Assembly (NCBI GenBank): GCA_020636895.1
Contig: JACJWZ010000001.1
Location: 248,001 to 312,000, forward strand
DNA length: 64,000 nt
Direction: 5' to 3'
From: Thermoleophilales bacterium
GTDB taxonomy: Bacteria; Actinomycetota; Thermoleophilia; Solirubrobacterales; 70-9
The translations under genes and the position numbers were made by a program. Under the pieces are notes generated by a model. That model did no database searches. It saw only the letters and a program-made list of their open reading frames with translations, and was not told the DNA's origin. Below, piece after piece: positions 16,398 to 25,321 of this stretch. Each line of letters starts with the position of its first letter. Positions within the stretch are counted from its first letter, which is position 1.

Positions 16398-17645
16398 ATG
16401 AGAGGCGAGCCGGATTTCGAGGCGGAGGGGCTGCTCGACGGCGTCAGCGGCGTCGAGCGGGAGAGCAGGCTGGAGCTGCTGCGGCGGCTGTGGGGAGACG
16501 GGATCGATGATCTCGAAGCGCTGCGGACGGCCGTCTCCGAAGGCCGGCTGACGGTGCTCCCGGTGGAGCGGGCGCTCGTCGGTGAGCCGCGGTACACATC
16601 GGTTGAGCTCGCGGAGCTGTCGGGCATGAGCATCGAGGACCTCGAGCATCAGTGGCGCTCGATAGGCATCGCCGTCCCGGCGCGCGATGAGCGGGCGATG
16701 AGCCGCGAGGATCTCGAGGCCGCGCACCGGCAGCGCGCTCTCCTGGACGCCGGGATCACTCGCGAGGAATCCGCCGAGCTCGGGCGCATGATCGCGGTGG
16801 CGATGTCGCAGTTCGCGGCGGCGAGCAGGCAGGTGCTGGCGAGCACGGTGCTGCGGGCCGGCGACTCGGAGGCGGATGCCTCGCGGCGGATCGTCGAGCA
16901 GACCGAGTCGCTGCTTCCGCTCGTCGCGCCGACCCTCGACTACGTCTACAGGCTGCACCTTCGCGAGCAGCTCCGCCACGCGGCGCTGATCTCCGAGGTG
17001 ATGGGGAACGGGACGGCGCCGGGCGCGGAGACCGTGACGATCGCCTTCGCCGACCTCGTCGGCTATACCCGTCTCGGGGAGGACGTTCCGCCGGAGGAGC
17101 TCGGGCGCGTGACCGGCAGGCTCGATGAAGTCGCGCGCGATGTCGCCGGCGGTCCGGTCCGGCTCGTGAAGCTGATCGGTGACGCAGCGATGCTCTCCTC
17201 CGCGGACACGACCGCGCTGCTCGGGTCGGTGCTCGATCTGGTCGCCGAGATGGCCGAAGAAGGCGAGGGCTACCCGCTGATCCGCGCCGGCGTCGCCCGC
17301 GGTGACGTGCTCTCCCGCGCCGGTGACTACTACGGCGCGACGGTCAACCTGGCGAGCCGGATCACGGGCATCGCGCGGCCGGGGAGCGTGCTGACGACGA
17401 AGGAGGTGCGGGACGAGGCCGGGGATGAGTTCGCCTTCTCGGCGGCCGGGCGCAAGCATCTGAAGGGGATCCAGGGCGCGGTCGAGCTGCACCGGTGTCG
17501 CGATCTCGACGATCCCGACGCGAAGCACCCCGGCAAGGACGAGGGCGAGAGGAGGGGGGAGGAGGGCGGCGACGCGGGCGCCGGCCCGGCCGAGCCCCCT
17601 AGAGACTCGCGATCACGGCGGCGGCGGCGCGCTCGCCGGAGCTGA
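16398..17645 (+). CDS. Class III adenylyl cyclase with N-terminal regulatory domain
   Basis: About 415 residues. The N-terminal ~200 residues are helical and resemble the autoinhibitory, pH-responsive regulatory domain of mycobacterial Rv1264-type cyclases. The catalytic domain starts near residue 210: the metal Asp in IAFADLVGYTRL, the adenine-selecting Lys and second metal Asp in VKLIGDAAML, Asp in GDYYGATVNLASRI, and Asn/Arg of the transition-state pair in NLASRI. All catalytic positions are filled, so it should make cAMP as a homodimer. The Arg-rich tail overlaps the convergent oxidase gene by 47 bp. GGGGAG spacing favours ATG 16398 over 16389. Confidence 0.9.
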   Translation: MRGEPDFEAEGLLDGVSGVERESRLELLRRLWGDGIDDLEALRTAVSEGRLTVLPVERALVGEPRYTSVELAELSGMSIEDLEHQWRSIGIAVPARDERAMSREDLEAAHRQRALLDAGITREESAELGRMIAVAMSQFAAASRQVLASTVLRAGDSEADASRRIVEQTESLLPLVAPTLDYVYRLHLREQLRHAALISEVMGNGTAPGAETVTIAFADLVGYTRLGEDVPPEELGRVTGRLDEVARDVAGGPVRLVKLIGDAAMLSSADTTALLGSVLDLVAEMAEEGEGYPLIRAGVARGDVLSRAGDYYGATVNLASRITGIARPGSVLTTKEVRDEAGDEFAFSAAGRKHLKGIQGAVELHRCRDLDDPDAKHPGKDEGERRGEEGGDAGAGPAEPPRDSRSRRRRRARRS

Positions 17646-18954
17646 CGGCGCCGTCCATGAAGCCCGCCCAGCGGGCCGCGGTCTCCGTTCCCGCCCAGTG
17701 GATCGGGCCGAACGGCGTGGCGAGGCCGGGACCCGCCTCCGTCCAGCCGGCCGGCGGAACCGCGAACGTCGGGCCGCCGCCGCTCCAGCGTTCGAGGCCC
17801 CAGTCCTGCTCGAGGTAGTCGTCGGGGGAGGCGGCCCGCGGGCCGAAGATGCGAGCGAAGTCGGCGAGCACCGCCTCCCGCCGATCGGTGACGGCGACGT
17901 CACCCCAGCGCCGCGCCGCCGCTCCACCGACGAAGCCGAGCAGGACCCCCGGGCTCCCCGCGGGTGGTGAGTTGTCGAAGGTGAGCCCGACCGGGCCGGC
18001 GTCGCTGAGGGCTTCGCCGGAGAGCCCCTGAGCGCGCCAGAACGGCTCCTCGTAGACCGCAGCGCACTTGATCAGGCGCCCCGCGGGGAAGCGGTCTGAG
18101 ACCGCTCCTGGCGGCTTGGGCGAGATGCCGAGCGCATCGCGCAGGTGCGGCGGCACGGCGATCACCGCGCGCCGGGCGCGCAGCGCAACTCCGGCGCCGT
18201 CCCCGACCGCGACCCCCTCGCTCGTCCACTCGACGGAGCTCACAGGAGACGAGAGCTTGACTCGATCGCCGAGGTCCGCCGCCAGCGTCGTCGCGAGCCG
18301 CTGCGAGCCGCCTACGAGGCGGGAGTGCTGAGCGCCGCCCTCGACGTCGAGGAGCGGGTCGAGGCCGCCGGCCGAGCGCAGGTAGAAGAGCGCGTGGAGC
18401 AGTGACATGTCCTCGGGGTCGGCGCCCCAGATGGTCCGCGCGGCGACCCGCAGCATCTCCCGGGCGGCGCTGGTCCGCATTCCTCCGCGCTCGAGCCAGT
18501 CCGCCAGCGTGCGTCCGTCGAGCGCCGCCGCGCCTGGTGTCGACCACGGCGCCTGAGGCGGCACGCGCCGGGCGAGGCGCTCGAGCCGGAACCGCGCCTG
18601 CGCGATGTCGAGCAGAACCAGCGGGCCGAGGCGGGGAATCGTTCCCGAGTAGTGCCGGGTCACACCATCGAGCTCCAAGATGCTGTCTCCATCGTCGAAA
18701 GTCGGGAACGTGCCGATGCCGAGCTCGTCGGCGAGCGCGGCGACCCGTCGCTGCGTAGGCCCGATCCACTGTCCGCCGAGCTCGACGATCTTCCCCGGCG
18801 CGATCTCGGCGGCGAGGAGGCGACCCCCGACGCGCCCGCGGGCCTCGAGCACCACGGTTTCGACGCCGGCCGCGACGAGGTCCCTCGCAGCCGTGAGCCC
18901 CGCCAGCCCGGCGCCGACGACGATCGCGTCCGTATCCGGGACTCCGGAGCTCAT
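17599..18954 (-). CDS. FAD-dependent flavin monoamine oxidase family protein
   Basis: About 451 residues. The N-terminal Rossmann motif (AIVVGAGLAGLTAARDL, then VVLEARGRVGGR) binds FAD. GGQWIGPTQ and the C-terminal FAD motif (IHWAGTETAARWAGFMDGAVSSGERAA) match the monoamine/polyamine oxidase family. Such enzymes oxidise primary or secondary amines with oxygen, releasing aldehyde, ammonia and peroxide; the substrate here is unknown. There is no signal peptide. GAGG nine bases before the ATG at 18954 favours it over 18963. Confidence 0.9.
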   Translation of the reverse strand: MSSGVPDTDAIVVGAGLAGLTAARDLVAAGVETVVLEARGRVGGRLLAAEIAPGKIVELGGQWIGPTQRRVAALADELGIGTFPTFDDGDSILELDGVTRHYSGTIPRLGPLVLLDIAQARFRLERLARRVPPQAPWSTPGAAALDGRTLADWLERGGMRTSAAREMLRVAARTIWGADPEDMSLLHALFYLRSAGGLDPLLDVEGGAQHSRLVGGSQRLATTLAADLGDRVKLSSPVSSVEWTSEGVAVGDGAGVALRARRAVIAVPPHLRDALGISPKPPGAVSDRFPAGRLIKCAAVYEEPFWRAQGLSGEALSDAGPVGLTFDNSPPAGSPGVLLGFVGGAAARRWGDVAVTDRREAVLADFARIFGPRAASPDDYLEQDWGLERWSGGGPTFAVPPAGWTEAGPGLATPFGPIHWAGTETAARWAGFMDGAVSSGERAAAAVIASL

Positions 18955-19056
18955 CGGTGCCATCCTCGCAGTGATCGGGCCGCCGACGATGATCTGCCCG
19001 CATGGGCGCCGCGTTGATGGGCTCGTGAGGCCGCTGCGCCAAGATCGGGGGCCGCG

Positions 19057-20835
19057 ATGATCCTGCTGATCCTCTTCGCGCTGCTCGCCGGGGCCGCCAC
19101 GGCGCTCTCTCCGTGCGTGCTGCCGATCCTTCCCGTCGTCGCTGCCGGCGGGGTCACCGGAGGTCGCAGGCGGCCGCTGGGGATCGCGATCGGCCTCGCG
19201 GCCTCGTTCACCTTCTCGGTCGCCCTGCTCGCGTACGTCATCGACGCGCTCGGGCTGCCCGACGACATCCAGCGGACGATCGCGATCGTCGTCCTGGCGG
19301 GATTCGGAATCGCGATCCTCGTGCCGGCGGTCGGCGACCGGATCGAGGCCGCGATCTCGCGAGTCGTCGGAGCGCCGCGGATGAGGCAGGGGGAGGGGTT
19401 CGGGTCCGGCTTGCTGCTCGGTGCCGGCCTAGGGCTCGTCTACGCGCCCTGCGCCGGCCCGATCCTCGCCGGCGTCATCACGCTCTCGGCGTCGCAGACG
19501 CTGACGATCAGCCGCCTTCTCGTCGTCGCCGCCTACGCGATCGGATCGGGCGCCGTCCTGTACGTGCTGCTGCTCGGGGGTCGCCGCCTGATCGACCGGG
19601 TGAAGCCCGCGCGCGGGGCGATCCAGACCGCGACCGGGGTGCTGATGATCGCCGCCGCGCTCGTCGTCGCCCTCGACCTCGACTCGCGCTTCGAGCAGCG
19701 GATCGCGACGGCCCTGCCGGATTGGGTCACCAACCCGACCAACGGCATCGAGAGCTCCGACGCCGTCCTGGCCCGGATCGGCGACGTCCGCGGGGGCTCC
19801 GGTCACGCGCCGATCGCGGCCGCCGACGGTGACTCGAACTCCGGGAGCTCCGGCGCCGAGCCGGGTCCCCGCTCGAAGCTCCCGGTCCTCAATACGGCTC
19901 CCATCCCCGACCTGACCGACCCGGGGAAGTTCTTCAACACGCCGGGAGGGGATCCGGTATCGATCCACCGGCTCAACGCCGAGGGCAAGACGGTCCTGAT
20001 CGACTTCTGGACCTACACCTGCATCAACTGCATCCGGACGTTGCCCCACGTCGAGTCGCTCTACGAGCGCTACGCGGACCAGGGCCTCGTCGTGATCGGT
20101 GTGCACACGCCGGAGTTCCCCTTCGAGCGCGACAGCGGCAACGTCGCCGATGCGATCGCCGCCAACGGTCTCACCTACCCCGTCGTCCAGGACAACGACT
20201 ACGGCACCTGGAACGCGTTCGGAAACCAGTATTGGCCGGCCAAGTACCTGATCGACAGCAGCGGAGACGTCCGCTACGTGCACTTCGGGGAGGGGGACTA
20301 CGACCAGACCGAGAGCGCCGTGCGCAGCCTCCTGGCGGAGGCCGACGGCGACCTCGGGCGCCGCGCCCCCGCCGTTCGGGCGCAGACGCCGAGCGCCGGG
20401 GTGGAGCTGACCCCGGAGACCTACCTCGGCTCCGACCGCGCCGACGGCTGGGTCAGCGGCACGATTCGCCCGGGCGGGCGTGACTACGGCCGCCCGCCCG
20501 GCTCCCTCGACACGAACGAGTTCGCCTACTCGGGTACCTGGACCGTCGACGGTGAGAGCGCGACCGCGGGCCCCGAGGCGGGGATCGACGTCCGCTTCAG
20601 CGCCCGGCGCGTCTTCCTGGTCCTCGGCTCGCCGGACCGGGAGCGCGATGTTCGGGTATCGCTCGACGGCAAACCGATCGGCGCCGCCGACGCGGGCACC
20701 GACGTGGAGGACGGGGTCGTCCGGGTGGGACAGCAACGCCTCTACTCGCTCGTCGATCTCCCAGAGCCCGGCGAGCACACCCTGAGCCTCCGCTTCGATG
20801 ACGGCGTCACGGGTTACGCCTTCACCTTCGGTTAG
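19057..20835 (+). CDS. dipZ: DipZ: CcdA-like membrane reductase fused to thioredoxin domain
   Basis: A 592-residue fusion. Residues 1-210 are a CcdA-type bundle of about six helices with the two membrane cysteines (ALSPCVLP and VYAPCAGP). A periplasm-facing linker follows. A thioredoxin-like domain has the redox motif TYTCINCIRTLP near residue 330, and a C-terminal DipZ beta-sandwich ends the protein. It carries electrons from cytosolic thioredoxin across the membrane for extracytoplasmic thiol reduction or cytochrome c maturation. Length and domain order match mycobacterial DipZ. No cytochrome biogenesis gene is adjacent. Confidence 0.93.
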   Translation: MILLILFALLAGAATALSPCVLPILPVVAAGGVTGGRRRPLGIAIGLAASFTFSVALLAYVIDALGLPDDIQRTIAIVVLAGFGIAILVPAVGDRIEAAISRVVGAPRMRQGEGFGSGLLLGAGLGLVYAPCAGPILAGVITLSASQTLTISRLLVVAAYAIGSGAVLYVLLLGGRRLIDRVKPARGAIQTATGVLMIAAALVVALDLDSRFEQRIATALPDWVTNPTNGIESSDAVLARIGDVRGGSGHAPIAAADGDSNSGSSGAEPGPRSKLPVLNTAPIPDLTDPGKFFNTPGGDPVSIHRLNAEGKTVLIDFWTYTCINCIRTLPHVESLYERYADQGLVVIGVHTPEFPFERDSGNVADAIAANGLTYPVVQDNDYGTWNAFGNQYWPAKYLIDSSGDVRYVHFGEGDYDQTESAVRSLLAEADGDLGRRAPAVRAQTPSAGVELTPETYLGSDRADGWVSGTIRPGGRDYGRPPGSLDTNEFAYSGTWTVDGESATAGPEAGIDVRFSARRVFLVLGSPDRERDVRVSLDGKPIGAADAGTDVEDGVVRVGQQRLYSLVDLPEPGEHTLSLRFDDGVTGYAFTFG

Positions 20836-20857
20836 TCGGGGAGAGCAACCGCGATCA

Positions 20858-20876
20858 CCGGGTGGTCCCACCTGGC
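20858..20876. terminator. Possible terminator between convergent genes
   Basis: CCGGGTGG and CCACCTGG form an 8-bp stem (one wobble pair) with a 2-nt spacer, in the 104-bp gap between dipZ and the methyltransferase. No T-tract follows, so confidence is low. Confidence 0.35.
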
Positions 20877-20939
20877 GAGGAGACCGCCGTGTCGGGCCAC
20901 GCGCCGCGAGGACCTGCAACCCGGGGGACCGGGCCAGTC

Positions 20940-21857
20940 CTACGCGGGCTTCGTCGCGCTCAGAACGAGGTTGTAGAAGATCTGCGGCGGCAGATGGGGT
21001 TCCAGCAGGGAGGTGTCGACCCGCTGCAGCGCCAGATAGCTGTGGAAGGCGAACAAGCGCCATCGCCTGGGGACCTCGTCGGGGTCGGCGGTCGATTCGA
21101 CGGTGCGGAGCATCCAGCCGTAGAGGTTCGCCAGGAGCTCCTCGCCGCGGATGTGGACGTCCGCGAAGCCGGCGTCGCCGAGGAGGTCGCGGATCGCCCC
21201 CGGGTCGAAGGCATGGACGTCGACCTCCGCCTCCATCGCGTGCCCGTAGTCGGGGTCGCTGCCGCCGTGGTCGTCGCGCGCACCCGCCCCCACCGCGCGG
21301 CGCCACAACGGCGCCATCGCGACGGCCGCGCGCTTGGGGAGCGCGGCGATGCGGTCGCCGTTGGCCGAGGGCTCTCCGCAGAAGACCAGCGTCCCCCCGG
21401 GCTTCAGGACCCGGAAGAACTCGGCGGCCGCGGCGTTGAGGTTGGGGATGTGGTGCAGGACCGCGTGGCCCAGCACGAGGTCGAACGACTCGTCGGGGAA
21501 CGGGAGGTTCTCGGCGTCGGTGACGACCGTGTCGACGTCGAGATCGAGCGAGTCGGCGTTGGCGCGGAGCGCCTCGAGCATCCCCGGGGCGATGTCGGTC
21601 GCCGTCAACTCGGCGATGTGGCCCGCGGCCATCAAGTTGAGGGAGAAGTATCCGGTGCCGGCGCCGATCTCCAGAGCGTGCCCCCAGGTTCCGAGCTCCC
21701 CGCCCAGCGCCTTGCTCAGCTTCGCGACGACCTGCTCACGGCCGGTGTCGCCGAAGTCGATTCCCCACTTCGAGTCGTAGGAGGCCGCGGCGAGATCGTG
21801 GTAGGCGGTATTGACCTCGCGGATCCGCTCGGCCGTGGCGTCGGCAGCCGCGGGCAT
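20940..21857 (-). CDS. Class I SAM-dependent methyltransferase
   Basis: A 305-residue methyltransferase with motif I ALEIGAGTGYFSLNLM, an acidic motif II (ATDIAPGML), the VVTDAENLPFPDESFDLVL segment and motif post-II GHAVLHHIPNL, all of the type 11 (UbiE-like) pattern. The substrate is not evident from sequence. It is divergent from a second methyltransferase only 26 bp away. Together with the following glycan genes this matches the gene content of the mycobacterial methylglucose lipopolysaccharide locus, which also has two methyltransferases. Confidence 0.88.
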   Translation of the reverse strand: MPAAADATAERIREVNTAYHDLAAASYDSKWGIDFGDTGREQVVAKLSKALGGELGTWGHALEIGAGTGYFSLNLMAAGHIAELTATDIAPGMLEALRANADSLDLDVDTVVTDAENLPFPDESFDLVLGHAVLHHIPNLNAAAAEFFRVLKPGGTLVFCGEPSANGDRIAALPKRAAVAMAPLWRRAVGAGARDDHGGSDPDYGHAMEAEVDVHAFDPGAIRDLLGDAGFADVHIRGEELLANLYGWMLRTVESTADPDEVPRRWRLFAFHSYLALQRVDTSLLEPHLPPQIFYNLVLSATKPA

Positions 21858-21883
21858 GCGCGGGACTGTACCGTCCGCCAGCC

Positions 21884-22666
21884 GTGCCAGAGCCCGCGAC
21901 CAAGCGCTATCTGCAGGACGACCAGCCGGAGGGCGTGCCGCCCCTCGAGCTCACCGGTGAGCGCACCCTCCCGGACGTCCCTGAGGAGAACTACTGGTAC
22001 CGGCGGCACCTCGCCGTCTACGAGTGGATCGCGCCTCAGGTCGCGGGGATGCAGGTCGCCGACCTCGCCTGTGGAGAGGGGTATGGCTCCGACGTGCTCG
22101 CGCAGCGCGCCGCGGGCGTGATCGGCGTCGACGCCAATCCCGACGCCCACGAGCACGCGCGGCTGCGCTACGTCCGGGACAACCTGCGCTTCCAGCGCGA
22201 TCTCGTCGAGAACGTCGCCGACCTCGACGTCGACCTCGACGCGGTCGTGTTCCTGCAGACGATCGAGCACATCGAGGACGTCCCATCGCTCCTCGGCGCG
22301 ATCACCGCCGCCGCCCCGCTCGCCTTCATCTCCACCCCGAACCGGCTCACGCTCGCCCCGGAGGGGGCCGAGAAGTCGGACAACCCCTGGCATCTTCGCG
22401 AGTACCTCCTGCAGGAGTACCGGGCGGTGCTCGAAGGCTCCTTCGCCTCCGTCGAGATCCTCGGCCTCTTCCACGCCCGCAAGCTCGCCGTTCACGAGCG
22501 CGCGATCGCGCTCGGCTGGGACCACGTGCACCGCGCGCTGCGGATCACGAAGCCCTTCTACGACCGTTTCACGCCGGCGATCAGCGCCGCCGACTTCGCG
22601 CTGCGCGACGAGGGGGAGGCTGACCTCGAGAAGGCGCTCGACTTCGTCGCGGTCTGCCGTCGGTGA
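21884..22666 (+). CDS. Class I SAM-dependent methyltransferase, glycan cluster
   Basis: A 260-residue methyltransferase beginning at a GTG. The opening includes PLELTGERTLPDVPEENYW; motif I is VADLACGEGYGSDVLAQ, followed by VIGVDANPDAHEHAR and VVFLQTIEHIEDV. It overlaps the GH57 gene by GTGA, and the GT4 gene follows. The order methyltransferase-GH57-GT4 is that of mycobacterial Rv3030-Rv3031-Rv3032, where the first is assigned to methylation of the methylglucose lipopolysaccharide. A role in methylating a 1,4-glucan is the natural inference. Confidence 0.88.
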   Translation: MPEPATKRYLQDDQPEGVPPLELTGERTLPDVPEENYWYRRHLAVYEWIAPQVAGMQVADLACGEGYGSDVLAQRAAGVIGVDANPDAHEHARLRYVRDNLRFQRDLVENVADLDVDLDAVVFLQTIEHIEDVPSLLGAITAAAPLAFISTPNRLTLAPEGAEKSDNPWHLREYLLQEYRAVLEGSFASVEILGLFHARKLAVHERAIALGWDHVHRALRITKPFYDRFTPAISAADFALRDEGEADLEKALDFVAVCRR

Positions 22667-24069
22667 GCGAGCGCGTCGGCGACATCGCGTTCGTCCTGCA
22701 CTCCCACATGCCGTACGTGGAGGGCTTCGGGACCTACCCCTTCGGTGAGGAGTGGCTGTTCGACGCGGTCGTGCGCTCGCATCTTCCCGTCCTCTCCGTC
22801 GCCGCCGACGTCACCCTCAGCGTCACGCCCGTACTGGCCGACCAGCTCGAGGCGCCCGGCGTCGGGAAGCGGTTGACCGAGTTCACGCGCGAGTTCCGGG
22901 TCGGCTCGGCGGAGCTCGACGCGCGCGACGTCGAACCGGAGCTCGCTCCCGCCTGCGAGGCGGAGGCCGCTCGCTACCGCGCCGCGCTCGCAGAGCTCGA
23001 GCGGCTCGAGGGCGACGCGCTCGCCGCCTTCGCCGAGGCGCGGGCGGAGGGGCGCGTCGAGCTCCTCGCAAGCGCGGCTTCCCACGCGGTATTGCCGCTC
23101 GTCGCGACTCGCGGGGGGCGGCTGCTGCAGCTCGACGCGGGCCTCGCCTCGCACCGGCGCCGCTTCGGCGAGCCGCACGGGTTCTGGCTCCCGGAGTGCG
23201 CCTACGATCCCGGCCTCGAGGATCTCCTCGCGGGCTTCGGGATCGAGTACTTCTGCGTCGATCGCTCTCGCTACGAGCGGCCTGGCGAATCCATGAAGCC
23301 GATTCGCGCCGGCGGCACGGTCGCCTTCCCGATCGACTGGGAGGCGATCTCCTGGCTCTGGTCCATGCAGGGATACCCGTCCGATCCGCTCTACGCCGAC
23401 TTCCATCGCAAGTCGTTGCGCGGATCTCGCCCCTGGAACATCGGAGGCGGGCCCTACGACCCGGGTGCGGCAGCCGCGCGGGCGCGGGAGCACGCGCGCG
23501 AGTTCGCTGCCGCGATCGCCACGCGTCTCTCGGCCCATCGTGACGCGGGCAATCCAGCGGGGCTGATCACCTTCGCCATCGACACCGAGCTGCTCGGGCA
23601 CTGGTGGTGGGAGGGTCCGATCTGGTTCGCGGAGGCGCTGCAGGCACTGCCCGAGGCCGGGGTACGGCTGCTGACGCTGGCGCGGGCACGCGAGGAGCAC
23701 GAGCCCGCCGCGCTCGAGCTGCGGCGCTCGAGCTGGGGCGAGGAGAAGGACCTGCGGACGTGGGACTCGCCGGCGGTCGCCGATCTCGCCTGGGGTGCGC
23801 GTGGGATTGAGCTCCGCGTGCTGCGCGAGATCGGCGCGGGAAGGCTGCGGGGGGACGCGCTGGATCGGGCCGCGCGCGAGCTGCTCGGCGTGCAGGCGAG
23901 CGACTGGGCGTTCCTCGACTACACGCGCCAGGCGGGCGACTACCCGCTCGAGCGGGCGCTCGCCCACTCGCTCGGGGTCTTCGAGGCCATAGAATCGGGC
24001 GGAGAGATCGAACCCGCGGTCCGAAATCTCGCGCCCGATCTCTCGACCGCACCACTGCTCGAGCCATGA
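22663..24069 (+). CDS. GH57-family 1,4-alpha-glucan branching enzyme (DUF1957 type)
   Basis: A 468-residue GH57 enzyme. Conserved features are the N-terminal HSHMPYVEGFGTYPFGEEWL, the catalytic nucleophile region HGFWLPECAYDPGLEDLL, and the acid/base region ITFAIDTELLGHWWWEGP containing an Asp. A C-terminal helical domain of DUF1957 type follows (SWGEEKDLRTWDSP and onward). It transfers glucan segments to make alpha-1,6 branches. The GTG start overlaps the preceding stop, and a GT4 gene follows, so this is one operon for a branched alpha-glucan. Confidence 0.92.
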   Translation: MSERVGDIAFVLHSHMPYVEGFGTYPFGEEWLFDAVVRSHLPVLSVAADVTLSVTPVLADQLEAPGVGKRLTEFTREFRVGSAELDARDVEPELAPACEAEAARYRAALAELERLEGDALAAFAEARAEGRVELLASAASHAVLPLVATRGGRLLQLDAGLASHRRRFGEPHGFWLPECAYDPGLEDLLAGFGIEYFCVDRSRYERPGESMKPIRAGGTVAFPIDWEAISWLWSMQGYPSDPLYADFHRKSLRGSRPWNIGGGPYDPGAAAARAREHAREFAAAIATRLSAHRDAGNPAGLITFAIDTELLGHWWWEGPIWFAEALQALPEAGVRLLTLARAREEHEPAALELRRSSWGEEKDLRTWDSPAVADLAWGARGIELRVLREIGAGRLRGDALDRAARELLGVQASDWAFLDYTRQAGDYPLERALAHSLGVFEAIESGGEIEPAVRNLAPDLSTAPLLEP

Positions 24070-24088
24070 TCTGCAGGAGCCCATCGAC

Positions 24089-25315
24089 TTGAGCCGCGTC
24101 CTGATTCTCTCCTGGGAGTACCCGCCGCTGATCGAGGGTGGGCTCGCCCGCCACGTCCGCAAGCTCTCCGAAGGCCTGGTGGATCACGACGTCGAGGTCC
24201 ACGTCCTCACCCGTGGCGGCGAGGAGTCGCCGGCGGAGGAGCTGGCCAACGGCGTGCACGTGCACCGCGTCCGCGAGCCCAATCGCCCCCGCGACCTCGG
24301 AGAGTTCGTGACCTGGATCGAACGCATGAACGCGGACATGCTCGCGGCCGGGGTCGAGCTCGGCGATCGCTGGGACTTCGACATCGTCCACGGTCACGAC
24401 TGGCTCGTCGCGGCCGCCTGCGACCACCTCGCCCGTCGCTTCGGCTCGCCGCTGGTGACGACGATCCACGCGACCGAGTACGGCCGCCATCAGGGTTGGG
24501 TGGACAAGCATCCGCAGTCCTACATCCACGGTGTCGAGCGCTGGATCACCAACCGGTCGGACCGGGTCATCACCTGCTCCTCCTACATGCGCGAGCAGGT
24601 CGCCGACATCTTCTCGGTGGACGAGTCCCGGATCGTCGTGATCCCGAACGGGATCGATCCCGACGACCTGCCGGCGGCCGGCGAGGAGGAGCTCGCCCGC
24701 CTGCGCGGTGAGTTCGCCGCCCCTGACGAGCGCCTCGTCCTGCTGATCGGTCGCCTCGTATACGAGAAGGGGTTCCAGATCGCGCTCGAGGCGATGCCGG
24801 CGCTGATCGAGCAGGTGCCGGGCACCCGCTTCCTCGTCGCCGGGTCGGGAACCCACGAGGAGGAGCTGCGCACGCAGGCCCGCGAGCTCGGCCTGATGGA
24901 GCACGGGACCTTCCTCGGCTGGATCGGCGACGACGTGCTCCATCAGCTCTACCGAATCGCCGACGTCTGCGTGGTTCCCTCCATCTACGAGCCGTTCGGC
25001 CTCGTCGCGCTCGAAGCGATGGCGTCGGGGTGCCCCTGCATCGTCGCCGACACCGGCGGCCTCCGCGAGGTGGTCCCCCACGACGAGGTCGGGTTGCGCT
25101 TCCGGACCCGCGATCCCGAGGAGCTGGGGCGGATGATGCAGCGCGTTCTCACCGATCAGGCGCTGTGCGAACGCCTCGTCGCCGAGGCCGCCGAGCACGT
25201 CCTCCGCTTCGATTGGGACGACGTCGCGGTGCGCACGGCCGAGGTCTACGCCGATCTCGAGCGCAGCCGCAGAGCACCCGCCCGCGGTTCGCACTTGCCC
25301 TCGACCGACATTTAG
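24089..25315 (+). CDS. GT4-family alpha-1,4-glucan glucosyltransferase (glycogen-synthase-like)
   Basis: A 408-residue GT-B enzyme. It opens with SWEYPPLIEGGLARHVRKLS (nucleotide-sugar synthase type). HGHDW, the E-x7-E donor-binding motif (EPFGLVALEAMASGCPCIV) and LIGRLVYEKGFQ are present. It resembles the Rv3032-like subgroup that extends alpha-1,4-glucan from UDP- or ADP-glucose. The start is a TTG nine bases after CAGGAG. It lies 19 bp after the GH57 gene and very likely shares its transcript. Confidence 0.9.
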   Translation: MSRVLILSWEYPPLIEGGLARHVRKLSEGLVDHDVEVHVLTRGGEESPAEELANGVHVHRVREPNRPRDLGEFVTWIERMNADMLAAGVELGDRWDFDIVHGHDWLVAAACDHLARRFGSPLVTTIHATEYGRHQGWVDKHPQSYIHGVERWITNRSDRVITCSSYMREQVADIFSVDESRIVVIPNGIDPDDLPAAGEEELARLRGEFAAPDERLVLLIGRLVYEKGFQIALEAMPALIEQVPGTRFLVAGSGTHEEELRTQARELGLMEHGTFLGWIGDDVLHQLYRIADVCVVPSIYEPFGLVALEAMASGCPCIVADTGGLREVVPHDEVGLRFRTRDPEELGRMMQRVLTDQALCERLVAEAAEHVLRFDWDDVAVRTAEVYADLERSRRAPARGSHLPSTDI

Positions 25316-25321
25316 TCAACA